DNA of 64,000 nucleotides from Bradyrhizobium semiaridum (GTDB lineage: Bacteria; Pseudomonadota; Alphaproteobacteria; Rhizobiales; Xanthobacteraceae), in the NCBI RefSeq assembly GCF_020329505.1, contig NZ_JAGKJJ010000001.1:372001-436000 (forward strand), read 5' to 3'. This document shows, in pieces, positions 7,093 through 15,133 of the stretch. Positions within the stretch are counted from its first letter, which is position 1. Every line of letters begins with the position of its first letter. Both the position numbers and the translations under genes were made by a program. The notes under the pieces are model-generated. The model searched no databases and was not told where the DNA came from. It saw nothing but the letters and a program-made list of their open reading frames with translations.

Positions 7093-9486
7093 CTAGACAA
7101 TATGCCAACCCGCCGGAACGGTGCCGGCGGCGGCAATGATGTGCGCGCTTGCAATGCTGCCGTTGTCCCAGATCGAAGCCTGGCCGTTGCTGTTCTGCCA
7201 GAGAATGTCGCTGCGGCCGTTGCCATCGTAATCGCCGGTGCCGGCGAACTGCCAGCCGTTTGAGATGGTGCCGACAGGCGCGATCGTGTGAGCCTTGGCG
7301 ATGTCGCCATTGTCCCAGATCGAGGTCCGGCCGTTGTCGTTGACCCAGAGAAAGTCGCTTCTGCCGTTGCCGTCGAAATCGCCGGTGCCGGCGAGATGCC
7401 AGCCGGTGATGTCGCCGCCGAGATTGGCAACGATATGTGCGCCGCCGATCTGGCCGTTGTCCCAGATCGAGACCTTGCCGTTGTCGTTGACCCAGGCAAT
7501 GTCGCTCCTGCCGTTGCCGTCGAAGTCGCCGGTGCCTCCGAAATGCCAGCCGTTGGCGATGGTGCCCGGAGGAGCGATGATGTGGGCGCCGCCGATCTGG
7601 CCGTCGTCCCAGATCGACGCCTGGCCGGTTGTGTCGTTGACCCAGAGAATGTCGGTCCTGCTGTTGCCGTCGAAGTCGCCGGTGCCGGCGAAATGCCAGC
7701 CATTGGCGATGGTGCCGGCAGGCGCAATGATGTGGGCGCCGCCGATCTGGCCGTCGTCCCAGATCGACGCCTGGCCGGTCGCGTCGTTGACCCAGGCAAT
7801 GTCGCTCTTGCCGTTGCCGTCGAAGTCGCCGCTGCCGGCGAAATGCCAGCCGTTCGAGATGGTGCCGGCTGGAGCGATCTGGTGTGCGCTTGCCGGCGCG
7901 CCGTTGTCCCAAACCGTCGCCGTGCCGTTGTCGCCCAGCAGGACGACGTCGCTGCGGGTGTTGCCGTCGAAATCGGCCTTCTGCCGGGCGAGGATGAAAT
8001 CATCCGCCGTCAAGCTGGTCTTGTTGACGCCGGTCAGCGTCAGTGAATCGGAGCCGAGGCTGAACGTCGCGGTCGGGCCGGAGTAGATGTGGTTCATCAC
8101 GTCGGTGAAGCTGTGCAGCGAAAAGAAGTTGGCGAGATAGATCTTGTCCTGGCCGTGCACGAAGTCGGTGATGGTATCGGTCGAACCACCGGCACCGAAC
8201 ACGAACGTGTCGTTGCCGCCGCCGCCGGTGAACGTATCGCGCAGCGAGTCGCCAAGGATCGTCTCGGCGGCGCCGGTCCCGACCGACGTCCTCGCCACTG
8301 CATCGATCTGTAGCGAGATGTGGGAGCCGTGATTGTCCACATTGCCGTCGGAAAGGTCGGCGTTCTGATCGGTCCATGCCGTCGCAAATCGCCCGCCCGA
8401 GAGCGCGGTCACCGCCGGCGAATATTGCGCCCCGTCCTGTGTTTCAAGGTCGGCGGCAGCCACCTTGATCATGGTGGCGGGATCGAATATCGCGGCCGAT
8501 ATGTTGTCGTAATAGTTTTGGCCTTGAGTCATGTTGACGCCGCTGGTCCACGTCAGGTCGACAAACCCGTTGGACAGAACCGACAACGTCGGGTCGGTGT
8601 CGGTCATGAAGTTGACCGTCGCGACCAGCTGATTGCCGCAGAGCGCGCCGGTCGAGCTGTAGAATGCCAGCCGCAATTCGCTGTTGGCTCCGCTGCCGGA
8701 TTGCAGATAGGCGACTGCGAAGCCACCGTCTCGTAGTGCCGCGATGGTGGGGCTGTGAGTGCTGCCGAGGCTATTCAGCGCGGTGGGCGCAAGAATTCGC
8801 GCGCCGCTCGCGGTATCGATCTCGATGAAGGCGGCATAGGCGCCGCTATGGGACTGCACATAGGTGGTGGCGATGTTGCCGCCGTCCAGGAGTGCGGCTT
8901 TGGTCGCATTGACGCCATCCGAACCATCGCCGAGCTGCCACTGCGTCACCAGATTGACGTTGTAAGCGCTATCGTAACCGAAAACCCGCACACTGCTTGT
9001 GCCGGCGACGGCGAATTTGTTGCCCGGCAAGGCCACAACGAATTCACTGCCGGAGCCGGGCAGTACCCCTTCCCGGCTGAAGATCTGGTTGTAGCCGACG
9101 CCACCGGTCGTCCCCAACGTCTTGGAGAAACCGAACATCGTGGTGCTATTGGATCCGGAGGAGGTCGTCCAAACCGCCAAGTAGCGGCTCGTGCCCGGCA
9201 GGCTCGTGATGGCCGGATAGAACGCATAAGTGGACGTGCTGAAATCGCTTCCGCCATAGACCCCGGCTCCCATCGCCTGCGATCCGTCGGGATTGTAGCG
9301 ATTGATGAATATGGTGTTCTTGATGACCTCGCTCGGGGCAGGTTCGTAGCCGTATGCGAGCGCAAATGACCCGTCGTCGAAGGTCGTCAGCGCAGGCGAC
9401 GATTCCGAGCCCAGGAAGACATCCGAGTTGATGGAGCCATCGAATTCCGGTTTGACGTTCACAATGCCATAGGAAACCGTCGTCAT
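7093..9486 (-). CDS. Large secreted protein with RTX-like calcium-binding module and six FG-GAP/VCBS repeats
   Basis: A 797-residue protein without a Sec signal. The N-terminal about 390 residues contain repeated segments of the type LRDGGFAVAYLQSG, suggesting beta-propeller blades. A central module around GDSLRDTFTGGGGNDTFVFG and TDTITDFVHGQDKIYL matches the hemolysin-type calcium-binding C-terminal domain of serralysin-type proteins. Six C-terminal repeats of about 50 residues follow, each with a DxDGNGRSD calcium loop and a W-x-N-D...S-I-W-D core. RTX character and lack of a signal peptide suggest type I secretion, but no ABC/MFP pair is nearby. The ATG at 9486 has GGTGGAG upstream; a GTG at 9498 is the alternative. 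Confidence 0.85.
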   Translation of the reverse strand: MTTVSYGIVNVKPEFDGSINSDVFLGSESSPALTTFDDGSFALAYGYEPAPSEVIKNTIFINRYNPDGSQAMGAGVYGGSDFSTSTYAFYPAITSLPGTSRYLAVWTTSSGSNSTTMFGFSKTLGTTGGVGYNQIFSREGVLPGSGSEFVVALPGNKFAVAGTSSVRVFGYDSAYNVNLVTQWQLGDGSDGVNATKAALLDGGNIATTYVQSHSGAYAAFIEIDTASGARILAPTALNSLGSTHSPTIAALRDGGFAVAYLQSGSGANSELRLAFYSSTGALCGNQLVATVNFMTDTDPTLSVLSNGFVDLTWTSGVNMTQGQNYYDNISAAIFDPATMIKVAAADLETQDGAQYSPAVTALSGGRFATAWTDQNADLSDGNVDNHGSHISLQIDAVARTSVGTGAAETILGDSLRDTFTGGGGNDTFVFGAGGSTDTITDFVHGQDKIYLANFFSLHSFTDVMNHIYSGPTATFSLGSDSLTLTGVNKTSLTADDFILARQKADFDGNTRSDVVLLGDNGTATVWDNGAPASAHQIAPAGTISNGWHFAGSGDFDGNGKSDIAWVNDATGQASIWDDGQIGGAHIIAPAGTIANGWHFAGTGDFDGNSRTDILWVNDTTGQASIWDDGQIGGAHIIAPPGTIANGWHFGGTGDFDGNGRSDIAWVNDNGKVSIWDNGQIGGAHIVANLGGDITGWHLAGTGDFDGNGRSDFLWVNDNGRTSIWDNGDIAKAHTIAPVGTISNGWQFAGTGDYDGNGRSDILWQNSNGQASIWDNGSIASAHIIAAAGTVPAGWHIV
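7110..7960 (-). repeat. Tandem repeat of about 150 bp encoding six FG-GAP repeats
   Basis: Six in-frame units of about 147-156 bp inside the preceding gene. Two neighbouring units share an identical stretch of more than 50 bases (starting at about 7578 and 7728, exactly 150 bases apart), which points to recent duplication or gene conversion. Confidence 0.85.
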
Positions 9487-9832
9487 CCCACTCTCCACCA
9501 GCTCCGCCGAGCGATCGAGGCGATATCGTCAATCAACGATCAGCTCGCGAGCTGTATTCAAGAAGTGCCGACCATCGATGTCATCACCCCAATGGGTGAG
9601 ATCAGTTCGTGCCCGATCCCCGCGGGCAGCGCACTGCGTGCCCAGGGGAACGAACGCCAGCATGGCCGCAGAGTCGGATTGAAGGATGTGGGTCCGAGGG
9701 CTGGTCCGGATCGATCGCATCCGTCGGCAGACGCGACCGCGAGATGGACCGAACAGGCGCGCCCAGACGCGTCAAACCGACGCCCTTATGCCACGCTCGA
9801 AATCGGGAACCTGCGCTAAGCCTTTGAAAAGA
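9487..9832. other. Intergenic stretch with no gene seen
   Basis: This holds the promoter side of the RTX/FG-GAP gene (minus strand) and the region downstream of tRNA-Asp. I see no ribosome-site-supported reading frame, no strong hairpin and no recognisable promoter. Confidence 0.6.
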
Positions 9833-9909
9833 TGGCGCGAGAGACGGGACTCGAACCCGCGGCCTCCGCCGTGACAGGGCGGCGCTCTAACCAACTGAGC
9901 TACTCCCGC
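9833..9909 (-). tRNA. tRNA-Asp (anticodon GTC)
   Basis: A 77-base cloverleaf on the minus strand with encoded CCA. The acceptor GCGGGAG pairs with CTCTCGC with one G-U pair. It has the TAGCTCAGTTGGTTAGAG D-arm, an anticodon loop with GTC and the GGTTCGAGTCC T-arm. Confidence 0.97.
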
Positions 9910-10219
9910 GGATGCCGATCAGGACTGATCCGCGCAGGACCGAGGGCATAAAGGCCCTCATCCCGTTAGTCAAGGAGGTTGCAGAAGTCCTCACAAGGCA
10001 GGCGTTTTGCGCCGCCGATCCCCCATAATGCCCTGTTTTGGGGGAAGCGGCGTAGTCAGCAAAGCCCCGAATCAAATACGCCTGATGCGTTCTGGTATCC
10101 TGGATGCTGCCCCCGGTCGGAGCCGGCGGTTTCAGGACTTGGCCGGGACGGACGCGAACGATTTGCCCATTCGCGCGCGAGCAGCAATTCCAGCCATTCA
10201 GCTTTGAGGAGGGCCACAC
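9910..10219. other. Intergenic region between divergent tRNA-Asp and HU genes
   Basis: It contains the tRNA-Asp promoter near 9945-9973 and an imperfect nested inverted repeat at about 10011-10051 (GCCGC...CCCCC / GGGGG...GCGGC). No small gene is supported. Confidence 0.5.
9945..9973 (-). promoter_or_regulatory. Sigma-70 type promoter of tRNA-Asp
   Basis: On the minus strand TTGACT (9973-9968) is separated by 17 bases from TATGCC (9950-9945), followed by a C-rich discriminator. The tRNA 5' end lies 36 bases further on. The -10 is a weak match, which is common for strongly regulated stable-RNA promoters. Confidence 0.55.
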
Positions 10220-10519
10220 ATGGCGAAGAAAGCAGCGACCCCGGCGACCATCACGCTGAAGCACCTGGCCGCGGCCATCGCCGAAGAGCAGGACATCTCG
10301 AAAAAGCAGGCCGAAACGATCCTGACCGACGTGGTCACCAAGATCACCAAGCACCTGAAGAAGGGCGAGCGGATCCGCATCGTCGGCCTCGGCATCCTCC
10401 AGGTGCGCAAGCGCGCCGCCCGGATGGGCCGCAACCCCGCCACCGGCGAACAGATCCACATCAAGGCCAGCAAGAAGGTCGCCTTCCGCCCCGCCAAGGA
10501 GCTGAAGGAAGCCGTCTAA
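10220..10519 (+). CDS. hup: HU-family histone-like DNA-binding protein
   Basis: A 99-residue basic protein. The N-terminal helices (ITLKHLAAAIAEEQDISKKQ) are followed by the beta-arm carrying RNPATG at residues 71-76, the part of HU/IHF proteins that enters the DNA minor groove, and then IHIKASKKVAFRPAKELKEA. It is a few residues longer at the N-terminus than E. coli HU. The ATG follows GAGGAGGG. HU compacts the nucleoid and assists replication, repair and transcription. The gene stands alone; a 12-base inverted repeat overlapping the stop codon probably ends its transcript. Confidence 0.95.
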   Translation: MAKKAATPATITLKHLAAAIAEEQDISKKQAETILTDVVTKITKHLKKGERIRIVGLGILQVRKRAARMGRNPATGEQIHIKASKKVAFRPAKELKEAV

Positions 10520-10554
10520 AGCGCGATGAGATTGGGGAATCGTCATCGCGCTTT
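10518..10554 (+). terminator. Perfect inverted repeat at the 3' end of the HU gene
   Basis: AAAGCGCGATGA (10518-10529) pairs perfectly with TCATCGCGCTTT (10543-10554) across a 13-base loop and is followed by a TTTGTTTG stretch. It overlaps the last base of the HU stop codon. It works as a terminator candidate and is also the first half of a dispersed palindromic element. Confidence 0.6.
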
Positions 10555-10568
10555 AGCTCTTTGTTTGC

Positions 10569-10613
10569 GCATGATCTTTTCGGAAAACCGCTTCGCACTT
10601 TTTCGGATCATGC
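10569..10613. repeat. Second palindrome of the dispersed intergenic element
   Basis: GCATGATC (10569-10576) pairs with GATCATGC (10606-10613), and the flanking TTTTCGGAAAA and TTTTTCGG extend the similarity. From memory, this composite sequence recurs in intergenic regions of Bradyrhizobium and Rhodopseudomonas; only one copy is seen here. Confidence 0.55.
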
Positions 10614-10801
10614 TTTAGACCGCCGCGTTCGCAGAGCACGCTTCGTTAACGAAGCGCCATTCCGGGTTGGAACGCGGCCCCGGGATGGCGCTTTTCTGTT
10701 ATAGAGCCTTTAGGTTTTCGTTTACGTGCTGGCGTCGTGCGAACGGCTCCACGTCGCTCGAAAACGCGATCCTGTCGTACCCCTCACCTCGCGCGGTCTT
10801 C

Positions 10802-12058
10802 ATGCTGGCACCGGTCCTCGACTTCAAGCACACCGTCACCGAGCGCTTCCTGCGCTACGTCGTGATCGACACCCAGTCCGATCCGGACTCGCCGACCTGT
10901 CCTTCCACCGAAAAGCAGAAGAACCTCGGCCGCGTCCTGGTCGCCGAGTTGCAGGCGATGGGGATTGCGGATGCGCATCTCGACGCGCATGGATATGTCT
11001 ATGCGACGATCCCGGCCAACACCGACAAGAAGGTGCCGGTGATCTGCTTTTGCTCCCACATGGACACCTCGCCCGACTGCACCGGCAAGGACGTCAAGCC
11101 GCAGATCGTGACCAACTACCGCGGCGGCGACATCGTGCTGCCGGCCGATCCCTCGCAGGTGATCCGCGCCGCCGAGCACGAGGCGCTGGGCGAGCAGATC
11201 GGCAACGACATCATCACATCAGACGGCACCACCCTGTTGGGGGCCGACAACAAGGCCGGCCTCGCCGAGATCATGGATGCCGCGCATTTCCTCGTCACCA
11301 ATCCGCAGGTCAAGCACGGCACCATCAAGATCCTGTTCACGCCGGACGAGGAGATCGGCCGCGGCGTCGACAAGGTCGACATCAAGAAGTTGGGCGCCGA
11401 TTTCGGCTACACGATGGATGGCGAGAGCGCCGGCCATATCGAGGACGAGACCTTCTCCGCCGACGGCGCCAGCATCATCATCGAGGGCGTCGCGACCCAT
11501 CCGGGCTTCGCGAAAGGCAAGATGGAGCACGCCATCAAGATCGCCGCCGCGATCGTCGACCGCCTGCCGAAGGACACCTGCTCGCCGGAGACCACCGAGG
11601 GCAAGGAAGGTTTCCTGCATCCGGTCGCGATCTCGGGCGCGCTGGAGAAGGCGCGGGTCGACTTCATCGTGCGCGACTTCACCGAGGCCGGCCTGAAGCA
11701 GAAGGAAGCGCTGCTCGAGGCCATCGTGAAGGACGTCATGAAATCCTATCCGCGTTCGAGCTACCGGATGGAAGTCAAGCAGCAGTACCGCAACATGAAA
11801 GAGGTGATCGACCGCCATCCCGAGGTCGTCGCCTACGCGATCGAGGCGATCAAGCGCGCCGGGCTATCGCCGGTGAAGACCTCGATCCGCGGCGGCACCG
11901 ACGGCTCGCGGCTGTCGTTCATGGGGCTGCCCTGCCCCAACATCTTCGCCGGCGAGCACGCCTTCCACTCGCGGCTCGAATGGGTCAGCCGGCAGGACAT
12001 GGAAAAGGCGGTGCAGACCATCGTGCATCTGGCGATGATCTGGGAAGAAAAGGCGTAG
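10802..12058 (+). CDS. pepT: Peptidase T (M20 metallo-aminotripeptidase)
   Basis: A 418-residue cytoplasmic enzyme, close to the usual 408-410 of PepT, which removes the N-terminal residue of tripeptides with two zinc ions. Visible sites are CSHMDTSP (His86, Asp88), TLLGADNKAG (bridging Asp149), TPDEEIGRG (general base Glu183, metal ligand Glu184) and the C-terminal GEHAFHS histidine region. The ATG at 10802 precedes LAPVLDFKHTVTERFLRY, the usual N-terminus; upstream extension is low-complexity. It is monocistronic, with a convergent methyltransferase gene 10 bases beyond its stop. Confidence 0.94.
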   Translation: MLAPVLDFKHTVTERFLRYVVIDTQSDPDSPTCPSTEKQKNLGRVLVAELQAMGIADAHLDAHGYVYATIPANTDKKVPVICFCSHMDTSPDCTGKDVKPQIVTNYRGGDIVLPADPSQVIRAAEHEALGEQIGNDIITSDGTTLLGADNKAGLAEIMDAAHFLVTNPQVKHGTIKILFTPDEEIGRGVDKVDIKKLGADFGYTMDGESAGHIEDETFSADGASIIIEGVATHPGFAKGKMEHAIKIAAAIVDRLPKDTCSPETTEGKEGFLHPVAISGALEKARVDFIVRDFTEAGLKQKEALLEAIVKDVMKSYPRSSYRMEVKQQYRNMKEVIDRHPEVVAYAIEAIKRAGLSPVKTSIRGGTDGSRLSFMGLPCPNIFAGEHAFHSRLEWVSRQDMEKAVQTIVHLAMIWEEKA

Positions 12059-12067
12059 CCTTCGGGG

Positions 12068-12928
12068 CTACGACGCCCGCGCCGTCACGACCCAGATCGC
12101 GGCCGGCAACAGCACTGAACCACCCTTCGCGAACGGCGTCAGCGCCTCGCGGATCGAGCTGACGGCGGCGGTACGCACTTCGTCCGGGTGGCCGTCCAGT
12201 GCGCGGCTGGCCGGGCCGATCTCGAGCGCACCCTGCACCGCAAAGTCCATGCCGCGTCCGATTGCGACGTCGAGCTCGAGCCGGCACGGCTCCATCGCCA
12301 CCCCGGTAAACCCGGCCTCGCCGAGGATGCGCTGCACGCGCGCCTCAGAGGCAAAGGAAAACGGACCAGGGTCCTCGGGCCCGAGCTGCGGCAGCTTCGG
12401 CACGTGCTTGTAGACCGCCTGCAGCGGCGCCATGAAGAACGGATTCTCGCGCGGCTCCTTCCAGCAGATGAAGGCAAGCCGCCCCGACGGCTTCATCGCC
12501 TTGCGCAGATGGGCGAAGGAGGCGGCAGGATCGGCGAAGAACATCACGCCGAAGCGCGATGCGAGCAGGTCGAAACTGGCCGGATCGAACGGATAGACGG
12601 TGGCGTCCGCCAGCGCGTAGCTGGCCGGCGCATCGTTCGGCGTGTTCTGTCGCGCCCGCTCCAGCATCGGGCCCGACACGTCGACGCCGAACACGTGGCC
12701 CGACGGCGCCACCTTACGCGCCAATGCGATCGTGGACGCGCCGCTGCCGCAGCCGACATCGAGCACGCGCTCGCCGGGCGCAGGTCTGGCACGATCGAGC
12801 AGCAGGTCGAGGATCGGCGCGAGCAGGATGTCCTGCACCGCCTGACGGTCGGCCCAGCGCTGCCCGCCCGGTCCGTTCCAATAAGCGATCTGGTCGGCGT
12901 TGCGCTCGTGGCCTTGTGCGAGGTCCAT
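12068..12928 (-). CDS. Class I SAM-dependent methyltransferase
   Basis: A 286-residue protein with the Rossmann methyltransferase fold. Motif I VLDVGCGSGAST (residues 55-66) binds AdoMet, the acidic end of strand 2 is GVDVSG, and FDLLASRFGVMFF and the LKPSG-like MKPSGRLAFICW are post-I motifs. It resembles UbiE/Methyltransf_11 proteins. The acceptor cannot be deduced. Its ATG overlaps the stop of the YCII-like gene (TGATG), so the two are translationally coupled. Confidence 0.88.
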   Translation of the reverse strand: MDLAQGHERNADQIAYWNGPGGQRWADRQAVQDILLAPILDLLLDRARPAPGERVLDVGCGSGASTIALARKVAPSGHVFGVDVSGPMLERARQNTPNDAPASYALADATVYPFDPASFDLLASRFGVMFFADPAASFAHLRKAMKPSGRLAFICWKEPRENPFFMAPLQAVYKHVPKLPQLGPEDPGPFSFASEARVQRILGEAGFTGVAMEPCRLELDVAIGRGMDFAVQGALEIGPASRALDGHPDEVRTAAVSSIREALTPFAKGGSVLLPAAIWVVTARAS

Positions 12929-13233
12929 CAGCAGCTTTCCTTCGTCGCGGCGCGCAGCATCGGCATCACCTGATAGACAAAACCGGCGTTGGCCTTGGTG
13001 ACGGGATCGTTGGCGACGATCTCCTGCGGATCGGCATCGTCGGGCAATTGCAGTACGCCGAGCCCCCAGACGCCCGCGGGATCGGCCACCGGCCCGAACA
13101 CCAGCGCCTTGCCGGCGCGGAGCAGCTCGCCGCAATAGGCGACATGCGCCTGCATGATCTCGGCCTCCTGCGGCGTCATGTCCTGCGGAAAGGTCGGACG
13201 CGGACCGGTCAGCCGGCAGACGTAATACTTCAT
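12928..13233 (-). CDS. YCII-related (YciI-like) protein
   Basis: A 101-residue protein of the YCII fold: MKYYVCRLTGPRP at the start, a central HVAYCGELLRAGKALVFGPV segment with the family's conserved histidine, and DPVTKANAGFVYQVMPM at the end. YCII domains are small alpha/beta barrels of mostly unknown catalytic role, related to muconolactone isomerase folds. Its stop overlaps the start of the methyltransferase gene by one base, implying a shared task. No substrate can be assigned. Confidence 0.85.
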   Translation of the reverse strand: MKYYVCRLTGPRPTFPQDMTPQEAEIMQAHVAYCGELLRAGKALVFGPVADPAGVWGLGVLQLPDDADPQEIVANDPVTKANAGFVYQVMPMLRAATKESC

Positions 13234-13256
13234 GGTTCAGCCCCGCCGTCGCGCAA

Positions 13257-13562
13257 CTACTTGGTGGCGGTGCCCGCCGGCGCCGCCGGCTTCGGCGCGG
13301 CCATCTTTGCCGCGGGCTTGGCGTGCGGCCGGGACGCGGCCTGCGGCGCGTTGTCGGGGCGGGCGATGCCCCACGGATCGGTCTGCTTCTGGTCCGGCAC
13401 GTTGCTGAGCGAGCGCTGATAGGCACGCTCGGCGCGCTTGTCCTCGGCCTTCTGCGCCTCGGTCTTCGGCTTGTCCTCCTCGCGATACTGCTGGATGTGG
13501 TCCTGCGCCAGAACAGGTCCGGCGATCAGGGCCATCAGGACGGCGGCAATGATTGTGCGCAT
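13257..13562 (-). CDS. Exported small protein, unknown function
   Basis: A 101-residue protein with a Sec signal peptide (MRTIIAAVLMALIAGPVLAQ, cleavage after VLA). The mature part is charged and helix-prone (REEDKPKTEAQKAEDKRAERAYQRSL) and ends in an Ala/Pro/Lys-rich tail. It lies 23 bases upstream of the YCII-methyltransferase pair and may be cotranscribed. Proteins of this plan are frequent in Bradyrhizobium, but I know no function. Periplasmic location is inferred. Confidence 0.75.
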   Translation of the reverse strand: MRTIIAAVLMALIAGPVLAQDHIQQYREEDKPKTEAQKAEDKRAERAYQRSLSNVPDQKQTDPWGIARPDNAPQAASRPHAKPAAKMAAPKPAAPAGTATK

Positions 13563-13680
13563 GCATCAGCTCCCAATTGCGCGGCGAACTTATCATCGCG
13601 CCCAGTTGGGCGGCAAACTGCGTGGAAAGAATGACGGCGATCGATACTGGAGCCGGTCCGCCTTCGCTCTTCGGCGTGAC

Positions 13681-13763
13681 AGCCTTCGCCCTGCGAAGGC
13701 GCGTATGCGGTGAAACTGCCGCGAAGGCTGGCCTGCCGAGCCGTAGCCCGCAGGGCGAAGGCT
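13681..13763. repeat. Perfect 15-bp inverted repeat abutting tRNA-Val
   Basis: AGCCTTCGCCCTGCG (13681-13695) and CGCAGGGCGAAGGCT (13749-13763) are exact reverse complements separated by 53 bases. The right arm ends on the last base of the tRNA-Val CCA. It may act in 3' processing or termination of the tRNA, or be a dispersed repeat. Confidence 0.65.
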
Positions 13764-13839
13764 GGTAGGCGGCGAGAGATTCGAACTCCCGACCCTCTCG
13801 GTGTAAACGAGATGCTCTAACCAGCTGAGCTAGCCGCCC
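13763..13839 (-). tRNA. tRNA-Val (anticodon TAC)
   Basis: A 77-base cloverleaf on the minus strand with encoded CCA. The acceptor GGGCGGC pairs with GCCGCCT (terminal G-U). It has the TAGCTCAGCTGGTTAGAG D-arm, the TTTACAC anticodon loop with TAC, and the GAGTTCGAATCTC T-arm. Confidence 0.97.
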
Positions 13840-13895
13840 TCACCTGCGCCGCCTCTTTAGCCTTGCCCACCCCTGCGGCGCAAGGTCGGCGGGCC

Positions 13896-14300
13896 CTAAT
13901 CCATCGGGCGGCCCGGCAATCCCTTGAGATCGTGGATCCAGGGCGCGGCGGAACGGCACCAGATCTGTCGCTTGGGCGTCAATTGGGCGCGCTGGCGGAT
14001 GCTGCCCCAGCGGATGCCCCAATCGTCGGGCCCGCCGGCCTCACCGCTGGTGAACAGCGGGGAACCGCAATCGGCGCAAAAATGCTGGAAGCGGATCTGG
14101 CCGTTGTCGCCGCGCTTGCCGTAGACCTTCGGCGCCCCGCGGGTCAGGCGAAGCTTTTCGCCGGCGCAGAGCGCCGTGACGCGGTAGGGCGAACCGGTCA
14201 GAGTTTGGCAGTCCGTACAATGGCAGATCGAGACCCGTTCGGGATCGATGTCGGCCTGATAGGCCACAGCTCCACACTGGCACTGCCCGTCGATCTGCAT
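13896..14300 (-). CDS. GFA-family (Mss4-fold) zinc protein
   Basis: A 134-residue protein of the glutathione-dependent formaldehyde-activating (GFA) family. Zinc ligands are visible in order: CQCG (Cys7, Cys9), CHCTDC (Cys26, Cys28, Cys31) and CADCG (Cys75, Cys78). Most GFA proteins have no proven formaldehyde activity, so the enzyme role is open. The ATG at 14300 gives the normal family N-terminus (MQIDGQCQCGAVAY). It is transcribed away from a GntR regulator gene, and the paired operator between them probably controls both. Confidence 0.88.
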   Translation of the reverse strand: MQIDGQCQCGAVAYQADIDPERVSICHCTDCQTLTGSPYRVTALCAGEKLRLTRGAPKVYGKRGDNGQIRFQHFCADCGSPLFTSGEAGGPDDWGIRWGSIRQRAQLTPKRQIWCRSAAPWIHDLKGLPGRPMD

Positions 14301-14381
14301 CTTGCTGCTCCATTCCCTCGCCCTCGAAACAAGATGATGCCGGCAGGCACCGTTCCACTCGCCTTGAGGTCCGGCTCGCGG

Positions 14382-14418
14382 TTTGGCATCCCAAAGTGAC
14401 CTTGTTTGGGATACCAAA
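14382..14418. promoter_or_regulatory. Paired palindromic operator between GFA and GntR genes
   Basis: TTTGGCATCCCAAA (14382-14395) and TTTGGGATACCAAA (14405-14418) are inverted copies of one 14-base sequence with one mismatch, centres 23 bases apart (about two helical turns). They lie in the divergent promoter region, 46 bases before the gntR start. GntR/FCD regulators commonly bind such ATACCA-containing sites. Confidence 0.7.
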
Positions 14419-14463
14419 ACGGGATATCGGTGGACATCATCCATTCCGGCTGAGAACCGTCCC

Positions 14464-15132
14464 ATGTCGCAGATGCTGCAAATCCACGATCAGCTTCGCG
14501 AGATGATCCTGTCGCTCGACCTCGGCCCCGGCGAGCGGCTGACCGAGCGCTGGCTGGAGAGCCGTTTCGAAGGCTCGCGGACGCCGATCCGCGCGGCGCT
14601 GGTACGACTCGAGGGCGAAGAGCTGGTGCAGCGCGACGGCCGCAACTGGATCGTTGCGCCGATCGACCTCGGCGAGTTGGAGGCGCTGGCCGAGTTTCGC
14701 TTGCCATTGGAGACCACCGCGGTCCGCCTCGCCTGCACGCGGGCCAGTGCGGCCGAGATCGCCGGCATCGAGGCGATGCTGGACGCCTGCCAGGCCGGCG
14801 CGCCGCGCGAGGAATGGCACCGAGTCGGCACCGATTTCCATGTCGAGATCGCGCGGCTCACCGGCAATCCGTTCGTCCTCAAGGCGATTTCCGGGGCGAT
14901 GACCCGACTGTCGCGGGCGCGCTGGCTGGAGGTGTGGACTGAGCCGTCGCGCGAGCAGGCCTGGCGCGAGCACCGGCGCATTCTATCCTTCATCAAGGCC
15001 AACGATCCGGAGGCGGCCGCGCGCGAGGCCGCCGATCATATCCGCGACACACGCGATCGCCTGCTGCGCTCGCTGCGCGAGGACCGCCGTGGGCTGAAGG
15101 CGCGCGGCTACGCCGTGGTCGGGCTCCGCTGA
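14464..15132 (+). CDS. GntR-family transcriptional regulator, FCD subfamily
   Basis: A 222-residue regulator. Residues 5-67 form the GntR winged helix (LREMILSLDLGPGERLTE, then SRFEGSRTPIRAAL as recognition helix). Residues 72-205 form the FCD effector domain with the metal/ligand set Asp124, His126, His170 and His192. FCD regulators usually respond to small carboxylic acids. The ATG at 14464 places the HTH at the usual distance; a longer frame from a TTG at 14383 would run through the operator. The MFS gene starts one base after its stop, so the regulator and carrier are coupled. Confidence 0.92.
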   Translation: MSQMLQIHDQLREMILSLDLGPGERLTERWLESRFEGSRTPIRAALVRLEGEELVQRDGRNWIVAPIDLGELEALAEFRLPLETTAVRLACTRASAAEIAGIEAMLDACQAGAPREEWHRVGTDFHVEIARLTGNPFVLKAISGAMTRLSRARWLEVWTEPSREQAWREHRRILSFIKANDPEAAAREAADHIRDTRDRLLRSLREDRRGLKARGYAVVGLR

Positions 15133-15133
15133 G

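Noticed and set aside
7110..7960. Regularly spaced repeats considered as a CRISPR array
   Set aside because: The period is about 150 bases, it is in frame inside a gene, and it encodes FG-GAP repeats; there are no short repeat-spacer units and no cas genes.
9833..13839. tRNA genes as attachment sites of a genomic island between tRNA-Asp and tRNA-Val
   Set aside because: No integrase, no direct repeat of a tRNA 3' end, and the enclosed genes (HU, pepT) have ordinary chromosomal character.
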